Origin: Sphingobacteriales bacterium
Lineage (GTDB): Bacteria; Bacteroidota; Bacteroidia; Chitinophagales; UBA2359
Direction: 5' to 3'
DNA: 64,000 nucleotides
NCBI GenBank assembly: GCA_016711285.1
Contig: JADJTG010000017.1
Location: forward strand, 124,001 to 188,000
Positions 37,946-48,053 of this stretch are shown piece after piece (the stretch's first letter is position 1; each line of letters opens with the position of its first letter). The translations under genes were made by a program, and so were the position numbers. The notes under the pieces were generated by a model that saw only the letters and a list, made by a program, of their open reading frames with translations, searched no databases and had not been told where the DNA came from.

Positions 37946-38993
37946 TGCGTATGGCTGATTCGGGTGCTACTGCAAAACCAATTTGGTTGCCGTTGAAAGC
38001 CAAAAAAGGAAAATGTTCGTAATAAGTTTCGTTGATAAAAAACTGATATTGGTCACCCACTTTGCGCACCGTAAAAGTGTTGTATTCGCCGGTGTCATTG
38101 AGCGGGTTTTTGAGGCTGCCCACCTCTTCCTGTGTAGTAAAAGTGCCGATGAGCGAGGCTTTTTGGGCGTTGTTGCCGATAAACATAAAATCCAGATTGG
38201 GTGCATCATCGCCGCCCCACAAAAGTAAAGAGGCTAAATAATCGCCTTTTTCTATTTTAAATTTGGTTTCTATTTCAAAGTCGCGGGTGGTATTGATGTT
38301 TTTGGTGACAGCGGTATAAAACATAGTGCTGTTGGTAGATTCAAAATAGTAAGTACCGTTTTCTATTTTGCGGATAGATACGCCTGTTCCTACACCCCAA
38401 CCGCCGAAATTGTTGGTAAATTCTTCGTCGAAAATGTCGGTTTTTTGAGAATCAGAATAATCGTTGTAAGCGGGCAGATTGAGTACCCAATCTGGAGTAG
38501 GTGTGTTTTCGTGAAAGAGTTCGTCCAAATAATAATCGCGTTTGTAATTGCTGAAATCGGCGTATAAAATGTCGCCACCCGCTTTCATCAGGCTGGCGTA
38601 TTGTCCGTTGGGCAGCAGGTCTTCTTTGTGCTGACGATTGAGTAGGCAATGCCCCAATTCGTGAAAAACAAGCAATTCGCGCGAGTTTGCACCGGCTGTC
38701 CAGTTGTTGGAGGTGGTATCCAACTCCACAAAAGGCGAGCTGTTTTTAGTGCCGAAATGACACAATCCCGCCGCTTCATTACCTTGACTTTCTAAATTTT
38801 CTCTAAATTCTACAATCAAATCATCTACCACCAAATTGATGCCGCGTGCTGCCGCCTCCGCCTTAAAATCATCTACGTATGGCTGAATAATGGCAGGCAC
38901 TTCATATACTTTTTCGTGATCTTTTTTGCAGGAAGTATTGGCGGCTATACCGGCTAAAATGGTAGCAGCGATAAAGATTTTTTGTAGTTTCAT
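37914..38993 (-). CDS. Putative zinc metallopeptidase-like lipoprotein with lectin-like C-terminal domain
   Basis: A 359-residue protein with lipoprotein signal IAATILAGIAANTSC (Cys at residue 22). Residues 40-160 contain LLVFHELGHCLLNRQH, an HExxH zinc motif with a further His seven residues on, and GQYASLMKAGGDILY after it, like the Met-turn region of metzincins. The spacing (HExxH-x6-H) is one residue longer than in classical metzincins. The C-terminal 170 residues (NNFGGWGVGTGVSIRKIENG, DFEIETKFKIEKGDYLASLL) look like a concanavalin/LamG-type beta-sandwich. Peptidase activity is inferred from the motif only. Upstream of, and overlapping, the DUF2490 gene. Confidence 0.65.
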   Translation of the reverse strand: MKLQKIFIAATILAGIAANTSCKKDHEKVYEVPAIIQPYVDDFKAEAAARGINLVVDDLIVEFRENLESQGNEAAGLCHFGTKNSSPFVELDTTSNNWTAGANSRELLVFHELGHCLLNRQHKEDLLPNGQYASLMKAGGDILYADFSNYKRDYYLDELFHENTPTPDWVLNLPAYNDYSDSQKTDIFDEEFTNNFGGWGVGTGVSIRKIENGTYYFESTNSTMFYTAVTKNINTTRDFEIETKFKIEKGDYLASLLLWGGDDAPNLDFMFIGNNAQKASLIGTFTTQEEVGSLKNPLNDTGEYNTFTVRKVGDQYQFFINETYYEHFPFLAFNGNQIGFAVAPESAIRIEYVRAAYLD

Positions 38994-39135
38994 TTTTATT
39001 TATGATAGAAAAAAGGTGAAAAATAAACTTTAACAAGCCATAAAATTAGCCTCTTTTATAATACAAAACGCTATATTTATCTTTATTTATTGTTTTTTTA
39101 TTTACAATAAACAACAACAATATTTTTTATTTTCT

Positions 39136-41547
39136 TTAAAAGAAATCCTCTTCTGCATCGGGGGTGCGGTCGTTGTATTCGTTGGTAGTTTCGGTAGGCG
39201 CACTGCGAAACGGACTCGTAGGGTCATACATTTCATAAGCACCGCAATTGAGTTCTATACCTAAATATTTGGGTTGTTCAAATACATCATCTTCGGTGAT
39301 GCCCAAAGTGGTGTCGGCATATACGCGCTGCATAAATTCGCCCCAAATGGGCAATGCCATATTGCTGCCCGCCCCCAAACTCAATTCGCGGAAGTGAATC
39401 CGTTTTTCATCGCCGCCTGTCCACGCACCGGCTACCAATTTCGGCACAACCCCCATAAACCAACCGTCTGAGTGGTCGTTGGTGGTGCCGGTTTTGCCCG
39501 CTATTTCTGCCCTGAAAGCATATTTGCCACGCAAACGAATGGCTGTACCGATATCCACCACGCCGCGCAACATCTGTATCATCACATAAGCATCTTGTTC
39601 GCTCAATACTTCTTTCATTTTTGGTGTAAAATCTTCCAACACGATGCCGTTTTTGTCTTCTATGCGCGTTACAAAAATGGGTTCTATCCAAGTGCCTTTG
39701 TTGGCAAAAGTGCCGTAAGCCCCTATCATTTCTATGAGTGAAATATCTGCTGTTCCCAAAGCAATGGAGGGATAAGGATCTAAATGGCTCACGATACCCA
39801 TTTTGTGTGCCAGATCCACTACCGCTTGCGGGCACACTTCTTTCATCAAGTAGGCGGTGATATAATTGACTGATTTTGCCAGTCCTTTTTTGAGCGTCAG
39901 CGATTGACCATTGAGCGAGTTGTCGGCATTTTTGGGTGTCCAGGGTTCGGGCAAATCCAAGTTGCAGTCTTTTTTGTTGAAGGTCACCGGCACATTGGCA
40001 ACATATTGGCAGGGCGACCAGCCGTTTTGTATGGCAACCGTATATACAAAAGGCTTAAAAGTAGAGCCTACCTGTTTTTTGCTGCTTTCGCGGGCATTGT
40101 CGTATTTAAAATATTTATAATCCACCCCCCCTATCCATACTTTTACATAGCCTGTTTGCGGCTCCATTGCCAAAAATCCGGTATTCAAGAGGCGTTTGTA
40201 GTATTTGATAGAATCCAAAGGACTCATCGTGGTATCTTTGCCGCCTGTATCTATAAATTTATCCACCATTTTCCCTTTTTCATTTTTTTCTTTTTCGTAT
40301 TTATATTCAAACACGGTCATCGGGATAGGTGTATTAAAGTTTTTCCATATATCTGTTTCGCTCATTTTTAGGTTTTTTAGCTCCTGATAGCGGTTGGAGT
40401 TTTTAATGGCGCGCTCAATGAGTTCGGTTTCTCCTTTATATACTTTGGAAGGTTCGTCATCAAACCAAGGGTCTTTATCTTTCCAGTGTTCGTCAAAATC
40501 TTTTTGCAAATCTGCCATGTGGATTTTTACGGCTTCTTCGGCATAAGCCTGCATGCGGGAGTCGATGGTAGTATAAATTTTAAGCCCGTCTTTGTGTACG
40601 TCCAAAGGGTCAGAGCCGTCTATTTTGGCGCGTTTGGCAGCCCAGTCTTTGAGCCAAGCGCGCAGGTGCTCGCGGAAGTAAGTGCCGCTGCCTTCGTCGT
40701 GTGCCGATGACGTAAATTTCACGATAAGCGGCTCGCGTTTGAGGGAGTCCAAATCAAAATTGCCCAAAAGTCCGGCTTTGTGCATTTGGTCTATTACCAC
40801 ATTTCGGCGTTTGGTGGCGTTTTCGGGATTGCGCACTGGATTATAAAGTGTGTTGCCTTTGAGCATACCCACGAGCACCGCCGCCTGCGGAATGGTAAGT
40901 TCTTGCGGAGTGGTATTAAAGTAGGTTTTCGCTGCCGATTTGATGCCATGTACATTGTAGCTGAACGGCACAGTGTTCAGATACATCATAATAATTTCTT
41001 CTTTAGTATAATTGCGCTCTAATTGCAGGGCAATAATCCATTCTTTAAATTTCTGAATAATACGCATCAGTTTGTTGCTGGCGCGCGAATGGAATAAATT
41101 GAGTGCGAGTTGCTGGGTGATGGTGCTGCCGCCGCCGTCTTTTCCAAAACGAAACACCGCCCGCGCCAAGGCTTTGCCGTCAATACCGGAGTGCTGATAA
41201 AAACGCTCGTCTTCGGTGGCAATGAGCGCATTTACCAAATGTACGGGCAAATCTTCGTAGCGCACATTGGTGCGGTCTTGTATATAAAATTTCCCCAATT
41301 CCTTTCCGTCCATCGTATATACCTGTGTTGCCAGAGAGCTGTCTGGATTTTCCAATTCGCGGAAGGAGGGCAAAGCACCCAACAGCCCCAAACGAATGGC
41401 AAGAAAAAACAAAAATATACCGATAATGCCATAGCCGAGCAGCCCCCAAAAATAACGTTTGAAGCGGCGATACCGTGCTGCCGCTTGCGGAGTGGGTGCA
41501 TTATTGGGAAATAAAGCCGTGAGATATTGATAGATGCGATTCATCAT
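39136..41547 (-). CDS. Bifunctional penicillin-binding protein 1A
   Basis: An 803-residue class A PBP. One N-terminal transmembrane segment (GLLGYGIIGIFLFFLAIRLG). The GT51 glycosyltransferase has LIATEDERFYQHSGIDGKAL (catalytic Glu) and GGGSTITQQLALNLF. The transpeptidase has the active-site motif GSTFKPFVYT (S-x-x-K), SVNYITAYL (S-x-N) and GKTGTTNDHSDGWF (K-T-G). It polymerises and cross-links peptidoglycan in the periplasm. Ends with an acidic tail (DAEEDFF). Intact over 2.4 kb. Confidence 0.96.
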   Translation of the reverse strand: MMNRIYQYLTALFPNNAPTPQAAARYRRFKRYFWGLLGYGIIGIFLFFLAIRLGLLGALPSFRELENPDSSLATQVYTMDGKELGKFYIQDRTNVRYEDLPVHLVNALIATEDERFYQHSGIDGKALARAVFRFGKDGGGSTITQQLALNLFHSRASNKLMRIIQKFKEWIIALQLERNYTKEEIIMMYLNTVPFSYNVHGIKSAAKTYFNTTPQELTIPQAAVLVGMLKGNTLYNPVRNPENATKRRNVVIDQMHKAGLLGNFDLDSLKREPLIVKFTSSAHDEGSGTYFREHLRAWLKDWAAKRAKIDGSDPLDVHKDGLKIYTTIDSRMQAYAEEAVKIHMADLQKDFDEHWKDKDPWFDDEPSKVYKGETELIERAIKNSNRYQELKNLKMSETDIWKNFNTPIPMTVFEYKYEKEKNEKGKMVDKFIDTGGKDTTMSPLDSIKYYKRLLNTGFLAMEPQTGYVKVWIGGVDYKYFKYDNARESSKKQVGSTFKPFVYTVAIQNGWSPCQYVANVPVTFNKKDCNLDLPEPWTPKNADNSLNGQSLTLKKGLAKSVNYITAYLMKEVCPQAVVDLAHKMGIVSHLDPYPSIALGTADISLIEMIGAYGTFANKGTWIEPIFVTRIEDKNGIVLEDFTPKMKEVLSEQDAYVMIQMLRGVVDIGTAIRLRGKYAFRAEIAGKTGTTNDHSDGWFMGVVPKLVAGAWTGGDEKRIHFRELSLGAGSNMALPIWGEFMQRVYADTTLGITEDDVFEQPKYLGIELNCGAYEMYDPTSPFRSAPTETTNEYNDRTPDAEEDFF

Positions 41548-41704
41548 ACGCTGAAAACTGCCGATATTTTTATTGGAACGACAAAGTTAGTTGTAAAATT
41601 TTGCTTCTGCTATGGAAAAATAAAACAGCAGTAGAGAAAATAATTGCAGCAGCAATTATTCTTCTGTCTCTTTCGCTGTCTTGTTTTGTATTTGTCGAAC
41701 AAAA

Positions 41705-41740
41705 AGCGAAAAGGCAGCCTCGTGAGGCTGCCTTTTCGCT
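41705..41740 (-). terminator. Strong rho-independent terminator after hsp20
   Basis: The 17-nt arms AGCGAAAAGGCAGCCTC and its complement enclose GT. On the minus strand T residues follow. It lies 36 nt past the Hsp20 stop at 41776, and it also separates that gene from PBP1A. Confidence 0.85.
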
Positions 41741-41775
41741 TTTTTAATCCGCTATTTTATCGTCCGAATATTTTC

Positions 41776-42204
41776 TTAGGCTACTACGATAGCACGGGGT
41801 TCTTTGGCTTTGGCTTCTTCTTTTTTAGGAAGCACAACGCTCAAAATACCGTTGTCGTAAGTAGCACCGATAGCGTCACCATCTACGATTTCGGGCAAGG
41901 TAAAAGAGCGTTCAAAAGATTGAACCACAAATTCGCGGCGGGTGAATTTTTCGTTGCTTTCTTCTTGTTTATTTTCAATTATACCTTTAATGGAGAGCAT
42001 ATTTTTCTCCACACTCAAATTAAAGTTCTCTTTGGCAAAACCCGGAGCAACTAATTTAATTTCGTAGTTACCTTCGTTTTCAACGATATTGCAGGGAGCT
42101 ATTTTACTTCTTTGCTCCCATGCATTTGCAGGTGTACGAAAAAAATCATCTGCTAAATTGAATAAGGCAGGAACATAATGACCTCTTTTTGCAATGTAAG
42201 ACAT
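41776..42204 (-). CDS. Small heat shock protein, Hsp20/alpha-crystallin family
   Basis: A 142-residue protein with the alpha-crystallin domain: NIVENEGNYEIKLVAPGFAK (start of domain), FNLSVEKNMLSIKGI, FTRREFVVQSFERSFTLPE, and YDNGILSVVLPKKEE carrying the G-(I/V)-L motif. The Lys/Ala/Glu-rich tail is typical. It forms oligomers that hold unfolding proteins in the cytoplasm. A sigma-54-like site is present upstream and a strong terminator downstream, so it is likely a single-gene transcript under stress control. Confidence 0.95.
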   Translation of the reverse strand: MSYIAKRGHYVPALFNLADDFFRTPANAWEQRSKIAPCNIVENEGNYEIKLVAPGFAKENFNLSVEKNMLSIKGIIENKQEESNEKFTRREFVVQSFERSFTLPEIVDGDAIGATYDNGILSVVLPKKEEAKAKEPRAIVVA

Positions 42205-42263
42205 AGTTTTAATTAATATTTAAAAGGGTTAAACAATTATTTTTTGTTTGATACCCTTTCTGC

Positions 42264-42280
42264 TTCAATCGGCGTGCCAA
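42264..42280 (-). promoter_or_regulatory. Possible sigma-54-type promoter for hsp20
   Basis: Read on the minus strand it is TTGGCACGCCGATTGAA, against the consensus TGGCAC-N5-TTGC(A/T). The -24 element is perfect and the -12 element matches except that the C of the GC is an A. It lies about 60 nt before the Hsp20 ATG. No rpoN gene is in the window. Confidence 0.3.
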
Positions 42281-42366
42281 TGGATTTTGGGGCTGATTTT
42301 TAATGACAAATTGTCTTTTTTACAAAAACAAATATGTCAAAATGACAAAAACATTTAAAAATAGGT

Positions 42367-42930
42367 CTATTTGGCAAAACGCATTCTGTATTTCGTGCTT
42401 ACAATACCTTTGGTAATGCGTTCCAGTTTGCTTTGTAAAAGCCGGCGTTTGAGTGGTTTGAGGTAATCAATAAATAAAATGCCTTCAATATGGTCGTATT
42501 CGTGCTGAATGACCCGCGCATTTAAGCCGGTAAACACTTCCTCGTGTTGCTGAAAATTTTCATCATAATAGCGCAAACGAATGGTATCGGGGCGCATCAC
42601 ATTTTCCGAAATACCCGGAATACTCAAACAACCCTCCGCATAAGACCACGTTTCACCATATTCCTCTATTTTTTGTGCATTGATAAAAATTTTCTTTAGG
42701 GGTTGCTCCTGCTGCTCTTCTTCCTCCTCGTCCATCATTGGAGTGCTGTCAATCACAAACAGCCGTAGCGACAAACCCACCTGCGGAGCCGCCAACCCTA
42801 CGCCTTTGGCATTATACATGGTTTCGTACATGTTAGCAATAATTTCGGAGATGTTCGGGTCGTCGGGATTGATGGCTTGTGCCACTTTTCTGAGTATAGG
42901 GTCGCCGAGTGCTACAATGGGATAGGTCAT
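42367..42930 (-). CDS. def: Peptide deformylase
   Basis: I start at the ATG at 42930 (MTYPIVALGDPILRKVAQ), the normal deformylase N terminus; the longer in-frame extension to 43065 is not family-like. The 187-residue protein has all three motifs: GVGLAAPQVG, EGCLSIPG (metal-binding Cys) and QHEYDHIEGILF (HExxH). It removes the formyl group from nascent N-terminal Met. An acidic run DEEEEEQQEQ at about residues 75-85 is an insertion between motifs I and II. Intact. Confidence 0.95.
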   Translation of the reverse strand: MTYPIVALGDPILRKVAQAINPDDPNISEIIANMYETMYNAKGVGLAAPQVGLSLRLFVIDSTPMMDEEEEEQQEQPLKKIFINAQKIEEYGETWSYAEGCLSIPGISENVMRPDTIRLRYYDENFQQHEEVFTGLNARVIQHEYDHIEGILFIDYLKPLKRRLLQSKLERITKGIVSTKYRMRFAK

Positions 42931-43128
42931 ATTTTTTATAAAACAATACGCTTCTAAAAAGTGTGATGAATAAAATGAAAAATGCAAAGGTAAATGATTT
43001 TTTGTGCAAAAAATATACGAAAATTGTGCTTCTATAAGCAACAAATATAAAATATGACATATCATTCAAAAAATGATTTTATATTTGAGTTGTCCTATTT
43101 TTCGTATTCTTTCAATTTTTAATGTTTT

Positions 43129-45218
43129 ATGAAATATACTTTACACCTTATATTCTACCTGTTTTTGAGTACTGCCTTATTCGCACAAGGCGACCCTTGC
43201 GCAAATTTTGCTGCAAATTTTGCTTTTGAAATCAGCAACGGCAACACCTTGATTTTTGATAACAATTCAAGTGGAAATTTCGGACAAAGTCTATGGACTT
43301 TTGGCGATGGCACTTCTTCATCGCTGTTTGATCCCACGCATATTTACAGCGAAAGTGGACAATATGAAATATGCCTTACAATTCAATCGGAATGGTGCAA
43401 CAGTACAACCTGCAAATTAGTCACCGTGCAAATTCCTGAAACAGAATGTACCGCTCATTTTGTATATGAAATATCCAACACCGGACAGCTTTTTGTCAAT
43501 GGAACAAGCAGCCAAGTGTCGGGCGGCACACAGGGCTACATCTGGCACTGGGGTGATGGAACGACCAGCGACGGCGCAACTCCTAATCATATTTACGCAC
43601 AAAGCGGCGCGTATAATGTGTGCTTGGTCGTGTGGAATGATGCCAACAACTGCGAAGATGAATTTTGCCAAATGATTACCGTCCAAATTCCTACTCCCGA
43701 ATGTACCGCTCATTTTGTATATGAAATGTCCAATACCGGACAGCTTTTTGTCAATGGAACGAGCAGCCAAGTATCGGGCGGCACACAGGGCTACATCTGG
43801 TACTGGGGTGATGGAACGACCAGCGACGGCGCAACTCCTAATCACATTTACGCACAAAGCGGCGCGTATAATGTGTGCTTGGTCGTGTGGAACGATGACA
43901 ACAACTGCGAAGATCAATTTTGTCAGATGATTACCGTCCAAATTCCTACCTCCGAATGTACCGCTCATTTTGTATATGAAATCTCCAACCTCGGACAGCT
44001 TTTTGTCAATGGAACAAGCAGCCAAGTGTCGGGCGGCACACAGGGCTACATCTGGCACTGGGGAGATGGAACGACCAGCGACGGCGCAACTCCTAATCAC
44101 ATTTACGCACAAAGCGGCGTATATAATGTGTGCTTGGTGGTGTGGAATGATGACAACAACTGCGAAGATCAATTTTGTCAAACGATTACCGTGCAAGTTC
44201 CTGAACTCCTGAATGTACCGCTCATTTTGTATATGAAATCTCCAACACCGGACAGCTTTTTGTCAATGGAACAAGCAGCCAAGTGTCGGGCGGCACGCAG
44301 GGCTACGTCTGGCACTGGGGCGATGGAACTATCAGCGACGGCGCAACTCCTAATCACATTTACGCACAAAGCGGCGCGTATAATGTGTGCTTGGTCGTGT
44401 GGAATGATGCCAACAACTGCGAAGATGAATTTTGTCAGATGATTACCGTGCAAATTCCTACCTCCGAATGTACCGCTCATTTTGTATATGAAATCTCCAA
44501 CCTCGGACAGCTTTTTGTCAATGGAACAAGCAGCCAAGTGTCGGGCGGCACACAGGGCTATATTTGGTATTGGGGAGATGGAACGACCAGCGACGGTGCA
44601 ACTCCTCATCACACTTACGCACAAAGCGGCGTGTATAATGTGTGTTTGGTCGTGTGGAATGATGCCAACAACTGCGAAGATGAATTTTGTCAGATGATTA
44701 CCGTGCAAATTCCTGAAATCAATTGTACCAACTTTGTAGCCGCTTTTACTTACGAAATCAATGGAAATATCATTTCGCTGCAATCCACCACTGCCAACGC
44801 TGCATCGTGGCTTTGGACATTGAACAATGTGGTTTTCTCCGATAATTCAACCCCTGCTACCGAAATACAATCCGGTGTAAATTCGGTATGTTTAAGTGTT
44901 ACGAACACTGAGGGCTGCACCAACATGATTTGCGAAGCTGTAGAGATACCCGCCGCCGATGCCATAGAATTACCCGTTAATATGATTCAGGAAAAAATGA
45001 ATCTGAACTGGTCAACCGCCAACGAAAACAAAACTGCTTCTTTACAGATTTACAATACTTTGGGGCAACTGATTTATCAGGAAAAGCTAAATTATCAATC
45101 AGTCGGACTACAGCTATACGAATTGGATACGAAATTTTTAGCACAAGGCTGCTATATTATTAAAATAGATTTTGGTAAAAATAAAATGGCGACCAACAAG
45201 TTTTATAAACTGCCCTAA
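43129..45218 (+). CDS. T9SS-exported multi-PKD-domain protein, frameshifted
   Basis: A signal peptide (YTLHLIFYLFLSTALFAQ) is followed by seven PKD-type domains. The first (SLWTFGDGTSSSLFDPTHIY) and last (WLWTLNNVVFSDNSTPATEI) are divergent, and five central 85-residue copies (YIWHWGDGTTSDGATPNHIY) are almost identical. The C-terminal type A sorting domain (ASLQIYNTLGQLIYQEKLNY, ending NKFYKLP) targets it to T9SS. The frame breaks near 44200, where the linker between repeats 3 and 4 has two extra bases relative to the other linkers. Re-joined it has about 695 residues. Each central copy carries the C..C pair NVCLVVW..NNCEDEFC. Likely surface or matrix protein. Confidence 0.8.
43444..44715 (+). 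repeat. Five tandem 255-bp repeats encoding PKD domains
   Basis: Units start at about 43444, 43699, 43954, 44211 and 44466, each beginning with GAATGTACCGCTCATTTTGT. The copies are nearly identical at the DNA level, which means recent expansion or gene conversion and makes assembly copy number uncertain. Confidence 0.95.
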
Positions 45219-45241
45219 ATCCATACTCATTCGCCTTTATT

Positions 45242-46105
45242 TTGATATACACCGAAAAAACATTGTTGCGCTGCAAAGAAAAGCTCTTAGATGTGTCGCA
45301 GCCTTTGGTAATGGGGGTTTTGAATACAACGCCCGATTCCTTTTATAGTGGCAGCCGTGTGATGCAGCACGATGCCGCTTTGAAACAATGTGAAAAAATG
45401 CTGCTTGAAGGTGCAAGTATTATAGATGTCGGCGGGGCATCGTCGCGCCCACAGGCACAGGCGGTGAGCCTCGAAGAGGAGTTGCAGCGCAGTGTTTCTT
45501 TGATAGAAATATTGGTGCGTTCTTTTCCCGATGCTGTTTTTTCTATTGATACTTATCGCGCTGCCGTAGCACGAGCCGACGTTGGTGTGGGTGCAAGTAT
45601 CGTCAATGATATTTCGGGGGGGGTATTAGATAAAGATCTTTTGCCTACCGTTGCCGAATTGCAAGTGCCTTATATTTTGATGCACATGCAGGGTTCACCG
45701 CAAACTATGCAGAAAAATCCCACCTACGGCGATGATATAGTATTGGATATTACCGATTATTTTATCCAAAAAATACAGCAGTTACAGCAATTAGATATTC
45801 AGGATATTATCTTGGACGTGGGTTTCGGCTTCGGAAAAACTGCCGTCCATAATTTTGAATTATTGCGCCGCCTGCGGGAATTTACGGTTTGGGGATATCC
45901 ACTGTTGGCGGGTGTGTCGCGCAAATCTATGATATGGCGTACCCTGCACGGCAGCCCCGAAACCGCCCTCAACGGAACGACCGCCCTGAACATGATTGCC
46001 CTACTGCAAGGAGCTAAAATTTTGCGAGTGCATGATGTATGGGCTGCCCGCGAAACCATCGCTTTGTATCAACAATTATATCCTTCTTCTGTTGCCGCCG
46101 AATAG
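45242..46105 (+). CDS. folP: Dihydropteroate synthase
   Basis: A 287-residue enzyme: VMGVLNTTPDSFYSGSR (pterin-diphosphate loop), IIDVGGASSRPQAQ, FSIDTYRAAVARA, IVNDISGG and DVGFGFGKTAVHNFELLRRL are all present. It joins p-aminobenzoate to the pterin precursor in folate synthesis. The start is a TTG at 45242; no ATG lies upstream in frame, and the first internal ATG (MGVLN) would cut off the first beta strand. Its stop codon (46103-46105) directly abuts the 3' end of thiL on the other strand. Confidence 0.93.
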   Translation: MIYTEKTLLRCKEKLLDVSQPLVMGVLNTTPDSFYSGSRVMQHDAALKQCEKMLLEGASIIDVGGASSRPQAQAVSLEEELQRSVSLIEILVRSFPDAVFSIDTYRAAVARADVGVGASIVNDISGGVLDKDLLPTVAELQVPYILMHMQGSPQTMQKNPTYGDDIVLDITDYFIQKIQQLQQLDIQDIILDVGFGFGKTAVHNFELLRRLREFTVWGYPLLAGVSRKSMIWRTLHGSPETALNGTTALNMIALLQGAKILRVHDVWAARETIALYQQLYPSSVAAE

Positions 46106-47140
46106 CTATGATGGTTTGCGTAGGGCGTTCCAACCCTGCGCTATCAGTTCGTAGCGGTTGCCATCGCGGGCTACGAAGGTTTTTCCTTGCTCGGCGGGCA
46201 GTATTTTTCCGATGACGCGCACATTCGGCATTTGCTCTATCTGCGGTAGTGCCTCTTTTTTTGCCGTAAAAAGCAATTCATAGTCTTCACCGCCGTTGAG
46301 GGCACAAGTTACCGGCGACAAATTGAATTGCATCGCCAAAGCCGTAGCATCGGCGTGCAAAGGGATATTTTCTTCAAATATGATGCAGCCTGTGCGTGAT
46401 TGGCGGCAAATATGGAGCAACTCCGATGACAAACCATCTGAAATATCCATCATCGCGGTAGGCACGAGTTGCAAGGCTTTTAGTTGAGCAATAATATCGC
46501 GGCGGGCTTCGGGTTTGAGTTGTCGCTCTACAAAATAGGCGTATTCGTCTAATTGTGGGTTCATTGTCGGGTTTTCCAAAAACACCTGCTTTTCGCGCTC
46601 CAATACCTGCAAGCCCAAATAAGCTGCGCCCAAATCACCACTTACGCAAATCAAATCGTCGGGCTGCGCGCCACTGCGCCTCACTATATTTTCAGCTTCG
46701 CCGCTGCCAATAGCCGTAACGCTGATAAATAAACCGCGCTGCGAAGCACTTGTATCGCCGCCTACCAAATCCACCTGATAAAGTTTGCAAGCAGTACGAA
46801 TACCATCATACAGTTCTTCTATCGCTTCTACCGTAAAACGGCTGGACAATGCCAAAGACACCAACACCTGCTGCGGCGTGCCATTCATAGCATAAATATC
46901 CGACAGATTAACCACTACCGACTTGTAGCCTAAATGTTTCAGGGGCGCATAAGTGAGGTCAAAATGTACGCCCTCCATCAATAAATCGGTGCTAATGAGC
47001 GTCAAATGCGAGCGGTGATCGAGAATGGCAGCATCATCGCCTACGCCCAAAACAGTGGAGGGCTGGCGGTGAGGAAAATTGGTAGTGAGGCGTTCTATCA
47101 AACCAAATTCGCCGAGTTGGCTAATGGGAGTGAGCGACAT
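46106..47140 (-). CDS. thiL: Thiamine-monophosphate kinase
   Basis: A 344-residue protein with the ThiL/PurM-like pattern: VLGVGDDAAIL (metal/ATP Asp pair), LISTDLLMEGVHFDL, GYKSVVVNLSDIYAMNGTPQ, VDLVGGDTSASQRGL, MMDISDGLSSELLHI and ALNGGEDYELLF. It phosphorylates thiamine monophosphate to the diphosphate. It is transcribed towards folP with no intergenic base. Its start is 48 nt downstream of the stop of the cyclase gene, on the same strand. Intact. Confidence 0.95.
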   Translation of the reverse strand: MSLTPISQLGEFGLIERLTTNFPHRQPSTVLGVGDDAAILDHRSHLTLISTDLLMEGVHFDLTYAPLKHLGYKSVVVNLSDIYAMNGTPQQVLVSLALSSRFTVEAIEELYDGIRTACKLYQVDLVGGDTSASQRGLFISVTAIGSGEAENIVRRSGAQPDDLICVSGDLGAAYLGLQVLEREKQVFLENPTMNPQLDEYAYFVERQLKPEARRDIIAQLKALQLVPTAMMDISDGLSSELLHICRQSRTGCIIFEENIPLHADATALAMQFNLSPVTCALNGGEDYELLFTAKKEALPQIEQMPNVRVIGKILPAEQGKTFVARDGNRYELIAQGWNALRKPS

Positions 47141-47188
47141 ATAAATTATAAGTTATGAATTAAAAATTGCGTAAAAGTCTTTGGTTTT

Positions 47189-47962
47189 TCATTTCATTTT
47201 TGCCACCTGCTCCTCCAAAATGGTATATAATACCGGCATAGAAGGGCTGGCATCTAATTGCAGGCGTGTGATGTGCATTTGCAAAAAATAGCTGCCGTCT
47301 TTGATGAAGTCGGGTACATAGATGAGTTCGGTGATGGTGCAATGACGGCGCGTATGTTGTGGATATTGCCAAAAAATATGGTGTGCCGCCAATGTGCCGC
47401 CGTCCTCTTCGCGGTCAATGGAAGGCAAATCCAAGAGCAAATGTTCCACTCCTTTTTCTACTAAAAAAGCGGCAGCGGCAGCATCTAAATAGGGCGGATT
47501 AGTACCTGAATATTGCATCGTTTTTTTGTCTTCACTGTTGGGCAAAGTGCGAATAATGAGGGCTTCGGCATTCAAATCGCTGCAAAATGCTTCGAGGTGT
47601 TCGCGCAAAATGAGGCGGTCGCCGTTGTCGAGTAGCTGTGGGTATAAAGAAATCAACTCTGCCTTGAAAAAATACTGCTGTAAGCAATCGCTCAATACCC
47701 AGCTTTCTTTGGCAATATGCCCCGCACATTCGGTATGTGTGCCATTGCCGTGCGGATTAAGGCGTACATTTTTGAAATTCACCGCACCGCCCTGCTGCGT
47801 ATCGCCGACAAAATCGCCACTTTTGACGGGTGTAATTTCGGGCAGGGGTGCGTAAAAGCAATTGGGGTTTTGAAAACCCGCCCGCAAAGGCAGCGCAATA
47901 CAAAGCGGGCAACTCAAATCAATGGTATAGGCACGGTGCTGATGATGAAGCGTGGCTTGCAT
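47189..47962 (-). CDS. Cyclase family protein (kynurenine formamidase-like)
   Basis: I start at the ATG at 47962 (MQATLHHQHRAYTIDLSCPL); the 41-codon in-frame extension upstream runs into the tRNA-proximal region and is not conserved-looking. The 257-residue protein has the metal-binding motif NPHGNGTHTECAGH (family H-x-G-T-H-x-D-x-x-x-H type, with Glu for Asp) and later HLLLDLPSIDREEDGGTLAA. Members are Mn/Zn-dependent hydrolases including KynB. The substrate here is not clear because no tryptophan-degradation genes are near. Confidence 0.85.
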   Translation of the reverse strand: MQATLHHQHRAYTIDLSCPLCIALPLRAGFQNPNCFYAPLPEITPVKSGDFVGDTQQGGAVNFKNVRLNPHGNGTHTECAGHIAKESWVLSDCLQQYFFKAELISLYPQLLDNGDRLILREHLEAFCSDLNAEALIIRTLPNSEDKKTMQYSGTNPPYLDAAAAAFLVEKGVEHLLLDLPSIDREEDGGTLAAHHIFWQYPQHTRRHCTITELIYVPDFIKDGSYFLQMHITRLQLDASPSMPVLYTILEEQVAKMK

Positions 47963-48053
47963 AAAAAACGTAGCGTAGCAATAAAAGCAAAAAAGTGTCA
48001 ACAAATTTTTTTTGCCGACACTTAAAAAAACAAAAAATGACAAAATGAAAAAG

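Noticed and set aside
38689..38730. Classical metzincin active site (HExxHxxGxxH)
   Set aside because: The Gly is absent and the third His is one position late, so only a metzincin-like label is supported.
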